A stretch of DNA of 64,000 bases from Nocardioides nitrophenolicus. GTDB taxonomy: Bacteria; Actinomycetota; Actinomycetes; Propionibacteriales; Nocardioidaceae. Below the pieces are notes generated by a model. It was not told the DNA's origin and made no database searches. It saw only the letters and a list, made by a program, of their open reading frames with translations. Of this stretch, positions 54,917 through 64,000 are shown one piece after another. Position 1 is the first letter of the stretch. Each line of letters opens with the position of its first letter. The stretch is taken from NCBI RefSeq assembly GCF_016907515.1, contig NZ_JAFBBY010000001.1:248001-312000 (forward strand). Reading direction: 5' to 3'. Made by a program: the position numbers and the translations under genes.

Positions 54917-56279
54917 CGCCCACCTCCGCGAGGGCGGCGAGCACCTGGGGCGCGAGCGCGGTCACGTCGCCCGCGCCGAGGGTGAGCACCAGGTCGCCGG
55001 GCCGGGCCAGCCCCACCAGCGTGGGGACGACGGCGGCCCGGTCGGACACGAACCGGACCCGGTCGCCGGCGAGCGGCACCGCACCCGCGACCAGCGCGCC
55101 GGTCACGGCGGGGTCGGGGTCCTCGCGGGCGACGTAGACGTCCATCACGACGACCTCGTCGGCCGCACCGAGCTCGCGACCCATCGCCTCGCCGAAGATC
55201 CGGGTGCGGGAGACGAGGTGCGGCTGGAAGCACACGATCAGCCGGCCCTCGCCGACGACGGAGCGGGCGGCCTCGAGGTCGCCGCGGATCTCGCTGGGGT
55301 GGTGGGCGTAGGAGTCGTAGACCCGCACTCCCCCGGCCTCGCCGACCGGCTCCATCCGGCGCTTGGCGCCCTGGTGCCGGGCCAGCCCGCGGATCAGGGC
55401 GGCGGGGTCGAGGCCGAGCTCGAGCCCGACGGCGAGGGCGAGCAGGGCGTCCTGGGCGTAGTGGCGACCGGGTACGCCGAGCTCGACGGTGCCGAGGTCG
55501 GCGCCGTCGCTGGTCACCCGGAACCGGGTGCGGCCGCCGTCGATGACGAGGTCGTGCCCGCGCAGCCGGGCGCCGTCGGCGAAGCCGACGGTGCGGGTGG
55601 CGAGGTCGGCCCGGTCGGTGAGCGTCACGGACGCGCGCGCGGCGAAGTCGGCGAAGGCCGCCTCGTAGGCCTGCTCGGTGCCCCAGTGGTCGAGGTGGTC
55701 GGCGTCGACATTGGTGACGACGGCGATCCGGGGGGTGTAGACGAGGAAGGCGCCGTCGGACTCGTCGGCCTCGACGACGGCGACCGCGCCGCCGCCGAGG
55801 CGGGCGTTGGTGCCGAGCGCCTCGACCTCGGCGCCGATCGCGAAGGTCAGGTCGACGCCTGCCTCGCGCAGCGCCATCACGGTCATCGCGGTGGTGGTGG
55901 TCTTGCCGTGGGTGCCGGCGATCGCCACGACGTCGCGCCCCACCAGCACCGACTGCAGGCCGGCCGAGCGCGGCCACAGGCGCAGCCCCCGGGCCAGCGC
56001 GGCGACGATCTCGGGGTTGTCGTCGCGAGCGGCGGTGGTGGCGACCACCGTGTCGACGCCGTCGAGGTGGGCCGCGTCGTGCCCGACGTGGACGGTGATC
56101 CCCTCCGCGCGCAGCGCCGCGACGACGGCCGAGTCGCTGGCGTCGCTGCCGCTGACGGTCACGCCGGCCTGGTGCATCAGCCGCGCGATGCCGGACAGCC
56201 CGGCGCCGCCGATGCCGACGAAGTGGACGTGACCGAGCCGGTCGGCGGGGAGGATCTCGTCGGGGACCGGGATCTTCAC
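54903..56279 (-). CDS. murC: UDP-N-acetylmuramate--L-alanine ligase
   Basis: Adds the first amino acid of the peptide stem; 458 residues. The UDP-binding N-terminus has VHFVGIGGAGLSGIARLMH, the ATP P-loop is AGTHGKTTTTAM near 120, and the central motif is VVEADESDGAFL, with DSYAHHPSEI in the third domain. GTG start at 56279 overlaps murG by four bases. No murB follows, unlike some clusters. Confidence 0.96.
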   Translation of the reverse strand: MKIPVPDEILPADRLGHVHFVGIGGAGLSGIARLMHQAGVTVSGSDASDSAVVAALRAEGITVHVGHDAAHLDGVDTVVATTAARDDNPEIVAALARGLRLWPRSAGLQSVLVGRDVVAIAGTHGKTTTTAMTVMALREAGVDLTFAIGAEVEALGTNARLGGGAVAVVEADESDGAFLVYTPRIAVVTNVDADHLDHWGTEQAYEAAFADFAARASVTLTDRADLATRTVGFADGARLRGHDLVIDGGRTRFRVTSDGADLGTVELGVPGRHYAQDALLALAVGLELGLDPAALIRGLARHQGAKRRMEPVGEAGGVRVYDSYAHHPSEIRGDLEAARSVVGEGRLIVCFQPHLVSRTRIFGEAMGRELGAADEVVVMDVYVAREDPDPAVTGALVAGAVPLAGDRVRFVSDRAAVVPTLVGLARPGDLVLTLGAGDVTALAPQVLAALAEVGDGEA

Positions 56280-57361
56280 CGGGCGGCGTCCAGGATGATC
56301 CGGGCCAGCCGGTCGTCGGCGTCGCGCGGGACCAGGTCGGCGGCCGCCGCGCCCATCCGGGCCAGCCGGTCGGCGTCGCGGACCAGGGCGGGGACGGTGT
56401 CGGCGACGTAGTCGGCACTGAACGCGGAGTCCTCGACGAGCAGCGCTCCCCCGGCGTCGACGACGGGCCGCGCGTTGAGGGCCTGCTCGCCGTTGCCGAT
56501 CGGGAGCGGCACGAAGATCGCGGGTACGCCGGTCGCCGCCGCCTCGACGACGCTGGACGCGCCGGAGCGGCAGACCATGACGTCGGCGGCGGCGAGGGCG
56601 AGGTCCATCCGCTCGACGAACGGCAGCACGACGTAGGGCACCCCGGTCGGGACCGGCTCGGTCCAGCTCGGGTCGCTCGCGCCGTTGGGGCCGATGACGT
56701 GCAGCACCTGGACGCCGGCCGAGCCGAGCGCCGCGGCGGCCCCGCTCACCGCCTGGTTGAGCCGGCGCGCGCCCTGGGAGCCACCGGTCACCACGAGGGT
56801 CGGCAGCTCGGGATCGAGGCCGAAGAAGTCACGCGCCTGCGCGCGCAGCGCCGGCCGGTCGAGGGTGGAGATCATCCGGCGGATGGGGAGGCCGACGTAC
56901 TCGCCGCCCTTGAGCGGGGTGTCGGGGAAGCTGACCGCGACCCGGTCGGCGATCCGGGCGCCGAGCTTGTTGGCGATGCCGGGCAGCGCGTTCTGCTCGT
57001 GGACGACGAGGGGCAGCCTCCGGCGCCGGGCGGCGACGTACGCCGGCACGGAGACGTAGCCGCCGTAGCCGACGATCACGTCGGGTCGTACGTCGTCGAC
57101 CACGTCGAGCGCCGCCTTGACCGCGCCGCGCAGCCGCGACGGCACCAGGGCGAGGTCCTTGCCGGGCTTGCGCGGCAGCGGGACGGGCGGCACCAGGCGC
57201 AGCGGGTAGCCGGCCTCGGGCACCACCTTGTTCTCCAGGCCGCGGGGCGTCCCGAGGCAGGTGATCTCGGTGGCCGGGTCGAGACGGCGCAGGGCGTCGG
57301 CGGTCGCGAGCAGCGGAGAGGTGTGCCCCGCCGTGCCCCCGCCGGCCAGAAGAATCCTCAC
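56276..57361 (-). CDS. murG: Lipid II synthase MurG
   Basis: Peripheral membrane glycosyltransferase adding GlcNAc to lipid I; 361 residues. The N-terminal loop GGGTAGHTSPLLATADAL (about 7-24), the second loop VVHEQNALPG and the UDP-GlcNAc site LVTGGSQGARRLN, then VCRSGASSVVEAAATGVPAI, are all in family order. GTG start at 57361, 15 bases after ftsW. Confidence 0.96.
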   Translation of the reverse strand: MRILLAGGGTAGHTSPLLATADALRRLDPATEITCLGTPRGLENKVVPEAGYPLRLVPPVPLPRKPGKDLALVPSRLRGAVKAALDVVDDVRPDVIVGYGGYVSVPAYVAARRRRLPLVVHEQNALPGIANKLGARIADRVAVSFPDTPLKGGEYVGLPIRRMISTLDRPALRAQARDFFGLDPELPTLVVTGGSQGARRLNQAVSGAAAALGSAGVQVLHVIGPNGASDPSWTEPVPTGVPYVVLPFVERMDLALAAADVMVCRSGASSVVEAAATGVPAIFVPLPIGNGEQALNARPVVDAGGALLVEDSAFSADYVADTVPALVRDADRLARMGAAAADLVPRDADDRLARIILDAAR

Positions 57362-57376
57362 GCGGCAGAACCTACT

Positions 57377-58510
57377 TCAGGCACTCAGACCCGCCGAACG
57401 GGCCCGGCGCCGCTGGGCGAGCGCCCGGGCCGCCGCGGGCTCACGGCGCGCGAAGCCGATGATCAGACCGAGCGCGCTCAGGGTCGGGAGCAGGCTCGAG
57501 CCGCCATAGGACACCAGGGGCAGGGGGATGCCGATGACGGGCAGCAGGGCGAGCACCATGCCGACGTTGATGATCATCTGGCACAGCAGCCAGACCACGA
57601 TGCCGAAGGTGCAGTAGCGCACGAAGGGGCGCGCGGTCTCGCGCGCGACCCGGACGCCGGCGTAGGCGAGCACCAGGAACAGCCCGATCACGAGCAGGGT
57701 GCCGACCAGGCCGAGCTCCTCGCCGAGCACCGCGAAGATGAAGTCGGTGTGGGCCTCGGGCAGCTGGCCCCACTTCTGCTGGCTGGCCCCGATGCCCTCG
57801 CCGAGCACGCCGCCGCTGGCCATGGCGTACAGGCCGTGGGCGGGCTGCCAGCCGGTGCCGTGGTAGTCCTTGAACGGGTCGGCGAAGTTCGCGATCCGGG
57901 CGAGCCGGGTGGGCGAGGTGGCCGCCAGGCCGAGGGCCGCGACGCTCACGACGGCGAAGACCATGCCGAACAGGCGCCCGGGGGCGCCGACCACCCAGAG
58001 CATCGCCACGAGCAGTGCGAAGAAGATCAGCGCGGTGCCGAGGTCCTTGCCGAGCACGACCAGGCCGGTGGCGAGCACCATGCCGGGCACGACCGGCACC
58101 AGCATCTGGTGCAGGTTGCCGAGCCGGCGCTCCTTGTTGGCGTAGATGTTGCTGGCCCAGATGATCAGCGAGAGCTTGGCGATCTCGGAGGGCTGGACCT
58201 GCACGGGTCCGAGCACCAGCCAGTTCGTGTTGCCGTTGACCTCCTTGCCGGCGAAGGCGGTCACGAAGAGCAGCGCGAGCGACACGGCGAAGGCGGGGTA
58301 CGACAGCCGGCGGACCCAGCGCTCGGACACCCGCGAGGCGATGACCGCGCAGGGCACGCCGATGACCACCCACATCAGCTGGCGGCGCACGATGGTGTAG
58401 GAGTCGCCGGTCTCGCGGTAGGCGCGCACGCTCGACGCGCTGAGCACCATGATCAGCCCGATCACGAGCAGCAGCGCGGTGGCGCCCAGGAGCAGGTAGT
58501 AGGTGGTCAA
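57377..58510 (-). CDS. ftsW: SEDS glycosyltransferase FtsW (start uncertain)
   Basis: Septal peptidoglycan polymerase or lipid II handling protein with about ten membrane helices, 377 residues from TTG 58510. SEDS motifs: GNTNWLVLGPVQVQPSEIAKL, GKDLGTALIFF, PEAHTDFIFAVLGEELG and GIPLPLVSYGGSSLL. The TTG start begins right at the first helix, whereas Streptomyces FtsW has a cytoplasmic head. The frame is open upstream to an ATC codon at 58630 that has a strong AGGGGGAG site, which would give 417 residues with head TTANPETTRPARLRLRLG. I report the conventional start. Confidence 0.9.
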   Translation of the reverse strand: MTTYYLLLGATALLLVIGLIMVLSASSVRAYRETGDSYTIVRRQLMWVVIGVPCAVIASRVSERWVRRLSYPAFAVSLALLFVTAFAGKEVNGNTNWLVLGPVQVQPSEIAKLSLIIWASNIYANKERRLGNLHQMLVPVVPGMVLATGLVVLGKDLGTALIFFALLVAMLWVVGAPGRLFGMVFAVVSVAALGLAATSPTRLARIANFADPFKDYHGTGWQPAHGLYAMASGGVLGEGIGASQQKWGQLPEAHTDFIFAVLGEELGLVGTLLVIGLFLVLAYAGVRVARETARPFVRYCTFGIVVWLLCQMIINVGMVLALLPVIGIPLPLVSYGGSSLLPTLSALGLIIGFARREPAAARALAQRRRARSAGLSA

Positions 58511-58651
58511 CGGGCGGTCCAGCGCCTCCTTGAGGGCGCTGAGCCATCCGGGCCGGCGGGTCCGGGCCGGGAGCCCCAGGCGCAGCCTCAGCCGCGCGGG
58601 CCGGGTCGTCTCGGGGTTGGCGGTGGTGATGGCGCTCCCCCTTGCTCAGGC

Positions 58652-60121
58652 TCAGCCGCTGACGTGTTCGCGCACCGCCGTGGCGAACGCGTCACCCCGC
58701 GCGGCGTAGTCGGTGAACTGGTCCATCGAGGCGCATCCCGGCGCCAGCAGGACGGTGTCGCCCGGCTGGGCGGCCTCGGCTGCTGCGGCGACGACGCGCC
58801 TCATCAGGTCGAGCTCTCCGACGGGACCAGTCTCAGGGGTGTCCACCTCGATCACCGGCACATCGGCTGCGTGTCGCGAAAGCGCCTCGGCGATCACGGC
58901 CCGGTCGCGCCCGATCAGCACGACGGCGCGCAGCCGGTCGCCGACCGCGCCGACGAGGTCGTCGAAGGACGCCCCCTTGGCGAGGCCGCCGGCGACCCAG
59001 ACGACGGGCGCGAAGGCGGCCAGCGAGGACGCGGCGGCATGGGGGTTGGTCGCCTTGGAGTCGTCGACCCAGGTCAGCTCGTCGTGCTCGGCGACGACGG
59101 CGATCCGGTGCCCGTCGGGGCGGAAGGAGCGCAGGCCGTCGCGGACGGCGGCCTGGCTGATCCCGTGGGCCCGCGCGAGCGCCGCGGCCGCGAGCGCGTT
59201 GGCGACGAAGTGGGGCGCGCGCGAGGCGAGGTCGTCGAGCGTGCACAGCTCGGCCGCGCTGGTGGCGCGCTCCTCGATGAAGGCCCGGTCGACGAGGATG
59301 TCCTCGACCACGCCGAGCATCCCGACGGCCGGGGTGCCGAGGGTGAAGCCGATCGCGCGGGCCCCCTCGACCACGTCGGCCTCGCGGACCAGCTCCTCGG
59401 TGACGGGGTCCGCGACGTTGTAGACGCAGGCGCGCTGCACGCCGGCGTAGATCCGGCCCTTGTCGCGGGCGTAGTCGGCCATGCCCGACGGGCCGGCGTA
59501 CCAGTCGAGGTGGTCCTCGGCGACGTTGAGCACGACCGCACTCTCGGCCGACATCGAGTCGGTGTAGTGGAGCTGGAAGCTGGACAGCTCGACCGCGATC
59601 ACGTCGTAGGGCTCGGGGTCCATGACCACCTCGGTGAGCGGCAGGCCGACGTTGCCGGCGGCGACGCTGCGCAGGCCGGCCGCGCGCAGGATGCTGTCGA
59701 GCATCTGCACCGTGGTGGTCTTGCCGTTGGTGCCGGTGACGCAGAGCCAGGGCGCGGGACGCTCGGGGTCACGCAGCCGCCAGGCCAGCTCGACCTCGCC
59801 CCAGACGGGGACGCCCCGCTCGCGGGCGGCCACGATGATCGGCGCGTCGGGGCGGAAGCCCGGCGAGACGACCAGCACGTCGGCCGCCTCGGGCAGGCGC
59901 GCGGTCGCACCCTCGTGGACCTCGATGGTCGCACCGAGGACCTCGAGCAGCTCGGCGCGCTCCAGGATGGCGGGGCTGACCGACTCCGCGACCGCGTGCA
60001 CGGTGGCGCCGAGGTGGAGCAGGTTGTCGACGGCCGCGGCGCCACTGGTGCCGAAGCCGGCGACGACCGCGCGCACGCCCTCCCAGGAGTCGGTGCGGCC
60101 GAGGCTGGAGACGTCAGGCAT
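58652..60121 (-). CDS. murD: UDP-N-acetylmuramoylalanine--D-glutamate ligase
   Basis: Adds D-Glu to the peptide stem; 489 residues. The P-loop is CVTGTNGKTTTVQML near 131, with AVELSSFQLHY, VLNVAEDHLDWY and the third-domain motif WVDDSKATNPHA. The ATG at 60121 shares one base with the mraY stop (TGATG); a second in-frame ATG lies 18 bases further up. Confidence 0.96.
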   Translation of the reverse strand: MPDVSSLGRTDSWEGVRAVVAGFGTSGAAAVDNLLHLGATVHAVAESVSPAILERAELLEVLGATIEVHEGATARLPEAADVLVVSPGFRPDAPIIVAARERGVPVWGEVELAWRLRDPERPAPWLCVTGTNGKTTTVQMLDSILRAAGLRSVAAGNVGLPLTEVVMDPEPYDVIAVELSSFQLHYTDSMSAESAVVLNVAEDHLDWYAGPSGMADYARDKGRIYAGVQRACVYNVADPVTEELVREADVVEGARAIGFTLGTPAVGMLGVVEDILVDRAFIEERATSAAELCTLDDLASRAPHFVANALAAAALARAHGISQAAVRDGLRSFRPDGHRIAVVAEHDELTWVDDSKATNPHAAASSLAAFAPVVWVAGGLAKGASFDDLVGAVGDRLRAVVLIGRDRAVIAEALSRHAADVPVIEVDTPETGPVGELDLMRRVVAAAAEAAQPGDTVLLAPGCASMDQFTDYAARGDAFATAVREHVSG

Positions 60122-61191
60122 CAGAGACGGGAGACCCATTCGGCGTAGAAGATGCCGAGACCGGTGGCGACGAAGAGACCGGTGATGATCCAGAACCGGA
60201 TCACGACGGTGACCTGCTCCCAGCCGAGCATCTCGAAGTGGTGGTGGATCGGCGCCATCCGGAAGATCCGGCGGCCCTTGGTCAGCTTGAAGAAGCCGAC
60301 CTGCATCATCACCGACACCGTCTCCAGGACGAACAGCCCACCGAGGATGACCAGGAGCAGCTCGGTCCGGGTGAGGATCGCGAACCCGGCGAGCGCGCTG
60401 CCGAGTGCGAGCGAGCCGGTGTCGCCCATGAAGATCTTGGCCGGCGAGGCGTTCCACCACAGGAAGCCGAAGCAGGCGCCGGTGATGGCCGCGGCGATGA
60501 TCGCGAGGTCCAGCGGGTCGCGCACGTTGTAGCAGGTGGCGCTCGGCTCCTCCTGGCAGAACTGGTTGCTCTGCCAGATGTTCACCAGCGTGTAGGCGCC
60601 GAAGACCATCACCGACGCGCCGGCCGCCAGGCCGTCGAGCCCGTCGGTGAGGTTGACGGCATTGCTGAAGCCCGCCACGAACAGCCAGATCAGCAGGATC
60701 GCCAGGATCATCGGCAGCACGAACCAGTCCAGCTCGCGCAGGAAGGAGACCTTCTCGCTGGCCGGGGTGCGGCCGTGGGAGTCCTCGAGCATCGGCGAGA
60801 GCGCGAGCCAGCCGAACACCAGCGCGATCACGGTCTGGCCGGCCATCTTGGCCTTGCTGCGCAGGCCGAGGCTGCGCTGCTTGTAGATCTTGATGAAGTC
60901 GTCGAGGAAGCCGACCAGGCCCATCCCGACGAACAGGAAGAGCAGCAGCAGCGCCGACGCGCTCGGCTCGGTGAGGGTGATCAGCTTGGCCGCGAAGTAG
61001 CCGACCACCGCGGCCAGGATGATGACCACCCCGCCCATGGTGGGCGTACCGCGCTTGGTGTGGTGGCTGGTCGGGCCGTCCTCGCGGATCTCCTGGCCGT
61101 AGCCCAGCTTGGTGAACGCGTTGATCGCCACCCGGGTGCCGAGCAGCGAGATCAGCAGGGCGATGCCGCCGCCGAGCAGGATCGCCCTCAC
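60121..61191 (-). CDS. mraY: Phospho-MurNAc-pentapeptide transferase
   Basis: Integral membrane enzyme transferring phospho-MurNAc-pentapeptide to undecaprenyl phosphate, giving lipid I; 356 residues, about ten helices. Signature residues: TKRGTPTMGGVVII near 47-60, VGMGLVGFLDDFIK (catalytic Asp pair), NAVNLTDGLDGLAAG and MAPIHHHFEMLGWEQV. GTG start at 61191 overlaps murF by four bases. Confidence 0.97.
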   Translation of the reverse strand: MRAILLGGGIALLISLLGTRVAINAFTKLGYGQEIREDGPTSHHTKRGTPTMGGVVIILAAVVGYFAAKLITLTEPSASALLLLFLFVGMGLVGFLDDFIKIYKQRSLGLRSKAKMAGQTVIALVFGWLALSPMLEDSHGRTPASEKVSFLRELDWFVLPMILAILLIWLFVAGFSNAVNLTDGLDGLAAGASVMVFGAYTLVNIWQSNQFCQEEPSATCYNVRDPLDLAIIAAAITGACFGFLWWNASPAKIFMGDTGSLALGSALAGFAILTRTELLLVILGGLFVLETVSVMMQVGFFKLTKGRRIFRMAPIHHHFEMLGWEQVTVVIRFWIITGLFVATGLGIFYAEWVSRL

Positions 61192-62561
61192 GCCGTCGTC
61201 TCCTCGGTGCCACTCATCACGATCGCCTCTGCCACGACTTCCAAGGCGGCGCCGCGCGACGCCTTGACGAGGACGACGTCCTCCGACCCGGCATTCTGCC
61301 GCACCCAGGCCGTGGCTTCCTCGCGGCCCGCCGTGACGATCACCTCACCGGCGCCCGAGCGCGCGCCCTCGGCGATCCCGGAGGCGGCCGCGCCGACCAC
61401 CACGACCACGTCGACGCCCAGTCGCGCGGCGTCGGCGCCGACCGCGCGGTGGCCCGCGTCGTGCTCGTCGCCCAGCTCGCGCATCTCCCCCAGCACCGCG
61501 ACGGTACGACGCCCGCCTGCCTCGGCGACGCCGACCAGCGCCTCGAGGGCGGCCCGCATCGAGTCGGGGTTGGCGTTGTACGCGTCGTTGATCACGGTCA
61601 GGCCGTCGGCCCGCCGGGTGACCTCCATCCGCCAGCGCGACGCCGGGGTCGCCTCCCCCAGCGCCCGGGCGACGTCGGCCAGCGCGAAGCCGGCCGCGAG
61701 CGCCATCGCGGCGGCGGCGGCCGCGTTGAGGACCTGGTGGGGACCGGTCTGCCGCAGCCGCACGGGCGCCGAGCCGTCGGCGTACGACAGGACGAAGCCG
61801 GGCCGGCCCAGCTCGTCGAGCCGGACGTCGCGCCAGCGGACGTCGCCGGACGTGCCGAAGGTGAGGATCCCGGCCCGGGTGCGTGCGGTCATCGCGGCCA
61901 CCAGCGGGTCGTCGGCGTTGAGCACGGCCGTGCCGTCGGGCCCGAGCGCCTCGACCAGCTCGCCCTTCGCCCGGGCGATCTGGTCGCGCCCGCCGAACTC
62001 GCCGACGTGGGCGGTGCCGACATTGAGCACCGCCCCGATCGACGGCGGCGCGATGTCGCACAGATAGGAGAGGTGACCGACCCCGCGCGCGCCCATCTCG
62101 AGGACCAGGAAGCGGGTGCCGGCGTCGGCGCGCAGCACGGTGAGCGGCACGCCGAGCTCGTTGTTGTTGTTGGCCGCGGTCGCGACCACCGCGGCGTCGC
62201 CGGCGAGGGCGCGCAGCACCGCCGCGAGATAGTCCTTGGTGCCGGTCTTGCCCTGGGAGCCGGTCATCGCCAGCACCGTGACGTCGAGCCGGTCCAGGAC
62301 GTGGCGGGCCAGCCGGCCCAGCGCGGCCACCGGGTCGGTCACGACCACCGTCGGCGCGCTGGTCGGGCGGCTGCCGAGCACGGCGTGGGCGCCGTCGGCG
62401 TAGTCGTGGCCGTCGACCCGCTCCCCGACGACGGCGACGAACAGCCCGTCGGCGAGCGGGGTCCGGCTGTCGACGTACGCCGGAGCGGAGACGGTGACGT
62501 CGGCGCCGTGCAGGGTGCCGCCGACCACGTCGGCGATCACCGAGAGCGAGAGCGGGATCAC
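61188..62561 (-). CDS. murF: UDP-MurNAc-tripeptide--D-Ala-D-Ala ligase
   Basis: Adds the D-Ala-D-Ala dipeptide; 457 residues. The P-loop is MTGSQGKTGTKDYLAAVL near 110, VLEMGARGVGHLSYLCDIAP is the central motif, and INDAYNANPDSMRAAL marks the third domain. GTG start overlaps murE by four bases. Confidence 0.96.
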   Translation of the reverse strand: MIPLSLSVIADVVGGTLHGADVTVSAPAYVDSRTPLADGLFVAVVGERVDGHDYADGAHAVLGSRPTSAPTVVVTDPVAALGRLARHVLDRLDVTVLAMTGSQGKTGTKDYLAAVLRALAGDAAVVATAANNNNELGVPLTVLRADAGTRFLVLEMGARGVGHLSYLCDIAPPSIGAVLNVGTAHVGEFGGRDQIARAKGELVEALGPDGTAVLNADDPLVAAMTARTRAGILTFGTSGDVRWRDVRLDELGRPGFVLSYADGSAPVRLRQTGPHQVLNAAAAAAMALAAGFALADVARALGEATPASRWRMEVTRRADGLTVINDAYNANPDSMRAALEALVGVAEAGGRRTVAVLGEMRELGDEHDAGHRAVGADAARLGVDVVVVVGAAASGIAEGARSGAGEVIVTAGREEATAWVRQNAGSEDVVLVKASRGAALEVVAEAIVMSGTEETTA

Positions 62562-64000
62562 GACGCACCACCCGGCAGCTCCGCGAGCAGCTCCCGGACG
62601 ACCTCGCGGTCGTCGAACGGGTGGACCACGCCGGCCACCTCCTGGCCGGCCTCGTGTCCCTTGCCCGCGACCAGGACGACGTCGCCCGGTCCGGCGGTGC
62701 GCAGCGCGGTCGCGATCGCCTCGCGCCGGTCGCCGATCTCGAGCACCTCGGCGGGCCCGCCGCGGGCTCCGGCCAGCACCTCGGCGCGGATCGCGGCCGG
62801 GTCCTCGGTGCGCGGGTTGTCGTCGGTCACGACGACCAGGTCGGCCAGCTCGGCGGCGATCGCTCCCATCACCGGGCGCTTGCCCCGGTCGCGGTCACCA
62901 CCGGCGCCGATCACGATCACCAGCCTGCCACGGGTCACCGGGCGCAGGGTGCGCAGCACCGCGTCGACCGCGTCGGGCTTGTGGGCGTAGTCGACCACCA
63001 CGGTCAGGTCGCGGCCGGTCTCGATCCGCTCCAGCCGGCCGGGGACGCCTCCGGCACCGCCGATCCCGTCGGCGACCTGCTGGGGGTCGAAGCCCGCCTC
63101 GGCCGCCGCCGCGATCGCCGCCAGCGCGTTGGCGACGTTGAACTCCCCCGCGAGCGGGACGGCGGCCCGCACCCGCACGCCGCCGGGCCCGTGGACGGTG
63201 AAGGTGGAGCCGTCGGGGCGCTGGTCGATCCCGGAGACGGTCCAGTCGGCGTCACCCCGCACGGCATAGGTGCGCACCGGGACCGACGCCCGGGTCACCA
63301 GCAGCCGCCCGTGCTCGTCGTCGACGCAGACCAGGCCGAGCCGGGCGTGCTCGGGCGTGAACAGCAGCGCCTTGGCGGCGAAGTAGTCCTCGAGGTCGGC
63401 ATGGAAGTCGAGGTGGTCGCGACCCAGGTTGGTGAACACGGCGACGTCGAACACCACGCCGTCCACCCGGCCCATCACCAGCGCATGGCTGGAGACCTCC
63501 ATCGCGCAGGCCGTCACGTCCAGCTCGCCCATCCGCGCGAACAGGCCGTGCAGGTCCGGCGCCTCCGGCGTGGTGAGCGCGGTCTTGACCTCCTCGCCGG
63601 CGATCCGGGTGCCGACGGTGCCGATCACGGCGCTGCGCACGCCGGCCGCGAGCAGGCCGCCGTCGAGCAGTCGGGTGACCGTGGTCTTGCCCTGGGTGCC
63701 GGTCACGCCGATGGTGCGCAGCCGGGCGGCCGGCTGGCCGTAGACCAGCGCGGCGACGGCGCCCAGGACCCGGCGCGGGTCGTCGACCACGAGGGCCGGC
63801 AGCCCGGTCGGAGCGGCCAGGGCCGCGCCCTCGGCGTCGGTCAGCAGCGCCACCGCGCCGGCCGCCGCGGCCTGCTCGGCGAACGCGGCGCCGTGGGCCC
63901 GCGAGCCGGGCAGGGCGGCGTACAGGTCACCCGGCCGGACCCGGCGCGAGTCGAGGGTCACCCCGCTCAGCTCGGCGCCGGTCGAGGCCGGGGCCAGGCC
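62558..64000 (-). CDS. murE: UDP-MurNAc-tripeptide synthetase (5' end outside window)
   Basis: Adds the third peptide residue; 480 codons visible plus stop, missing only the first few residues past the window edge. The N-terminal domain TLDSRRVRPGDLYAALPGS, the P-loop VTGTQGKTTVTRLL near 115, EVSSHALVMGRVDGV, NLGRDHLDFH and the DDNPRTEDPAAI loop are all present. DNPR in that loop points to the meso-diaminopimelate-adding type. First visible gene of a murEFD-mraY chain continuing left. Confidence 0.96.
   Translation of the reverse strand, partial: GLAPASTGAELSGVTLDSRRVRPGDLYAALPGSRAHGAAFAEQAAAAGAVALLTDAEGAALAAPTGLPALVVDDPRRVLGAVAALVYGQPAARLRTIGVTGTQGKTTVTRLLDGGLLAAGVRSAVIGTVGTRIAGEEVKTALTTPEAPDLHGLFARMGELDVTACAMEVSSHALVMGRVDGVVFDVAVFTNLGRDHLDFHADLEDYFAAKALLFTPEHARLGLVCVDDEHGRLLVTRASVPVRTYAVRGDADWTVSGIDQRPDGSTFTVHGPGGVRVRAAVPLAGEFNVANALAAIAAAAEAGFDPQQVADGIGGAGGVPGRLERIETGRDLTVVVDYAHKPDAVDAVLRTLRPVTRGRLVIVIGAGGDRDRGKRPVMGAIAAELADLVVVTDDNPRTEDPAAIRAEVLAGARGGPAEVLEIGDRREAIATALRTAGPGDVVLVAGKGHEAGQEVAGVVHPFDDREVVRELLAELPGGAS

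Noticed and set aside
56699..60148. Plus-strand open frame of 1149 codons
   Set aside because: Antisense to murG, ftsW and murD; no start signal or domain.

Overview
The window is a 64 kb piece of a high-GC actinobacterial chromosome. Gene order (polA, a liv branched-chain amino-acid transporter, an ANTAR regulator, a tRNA, pyk, gltBD, lgt, trpABC, his genes, dnaE, rluD, lspA, wag31, yggT, sepF, ftsZ, ftsQ and the mur genes) is the conserved backbone known from Streptomyces and relatives. Very high GC, many GTG starts, and the PriA, Wag31, SepF and HGxxPAAW-type proteins agree with this. A Nocardioides-like organism fits best, but species cannot be settled by eye. Most genes are on the minus strand and many overlap by 1, 4 or 8 bases, so long co-transcribed runs are likely.

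Layout. 1-2890: 5' part of polA, a PaaI-type thioesterase and a GNAT enzyme. 3085-5450: a plus-strand polar amino-acid ABC importer (binding protein, permease, ATPase) ending at a strong hairpin. 5530-10350: livFGMHJ read leftwards from livJ. 10516-14138: PdtaR-like ANTAR regulator, an unusual tRNA with anticodon CAA, a complete IS30-type element wedged against the pyk stop codon, and pyk. 14229-20259: gltD and gltB. 20260-20791: gene-free, with a pstB 3' relic and a 21-bp minisatellite. 20792-27894: lgt, a SCO1-like lipoprotein, trpA, trpB, trpC, two plus-strand DUF4190-like genes, three small membrane-protein genes and hisI. 27894-31495: a heterodimeric ABC exporter with one degenerate ATP site. 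31655-32929: three small genes. 32947-39184: hisF, priA, a secreted Ig-like gene on the plus strand, then hisH, hisB, hisC, hisD. 39254-41107: small genes including a LON-domain protein and a YbaK deacylase. 41104-46726: dnaE, a GNAT gene, rluD and lspA. 46917-51223: a membrane protein, a repeat-tailed DksA/TraR-type protein, wag31, yggT, an 840-bp repeat array and sepF. 51282-64000: yggS, pgeF, ftsZ, a compound palindrome, ftsQ, murC, murG, ftsW, murD, mraY, murF and the 3' part of murE.

Functionally, the right end is a division and cell-wall cluster: MurE, MurF and MurD build the muropeptide precursor, MraY and MurG attach it to lipid, FtsW polymerises or transports it, and FtsQ, FtsZ, SepF and Wag31 place and drive growth and septation. 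The middle combines tryptophan and histidine synthesis; PriA is expected to serve both. The left third handles amino-acid uptake and nitrogen assimilation (glutamate-type importer, liv system, glutamate synthase).

Most genes are ordinary core genes. The unexplained signals are non-coding or structural: a 97-bp nested palindrome between ftsQ and ftsZ, a four-copy 108-bp repeat array (218-bp period in part) upstream of yggT, a class-I-shaped tRNA with a leucine anticodon, the pstB relic with its minisatellite, and a lysine/alanine hexapeptide array fused to a zinc-finger protein. I did not recognise a clearly new multi-gene system. All calls rest on reading the sequence; no database search was run.
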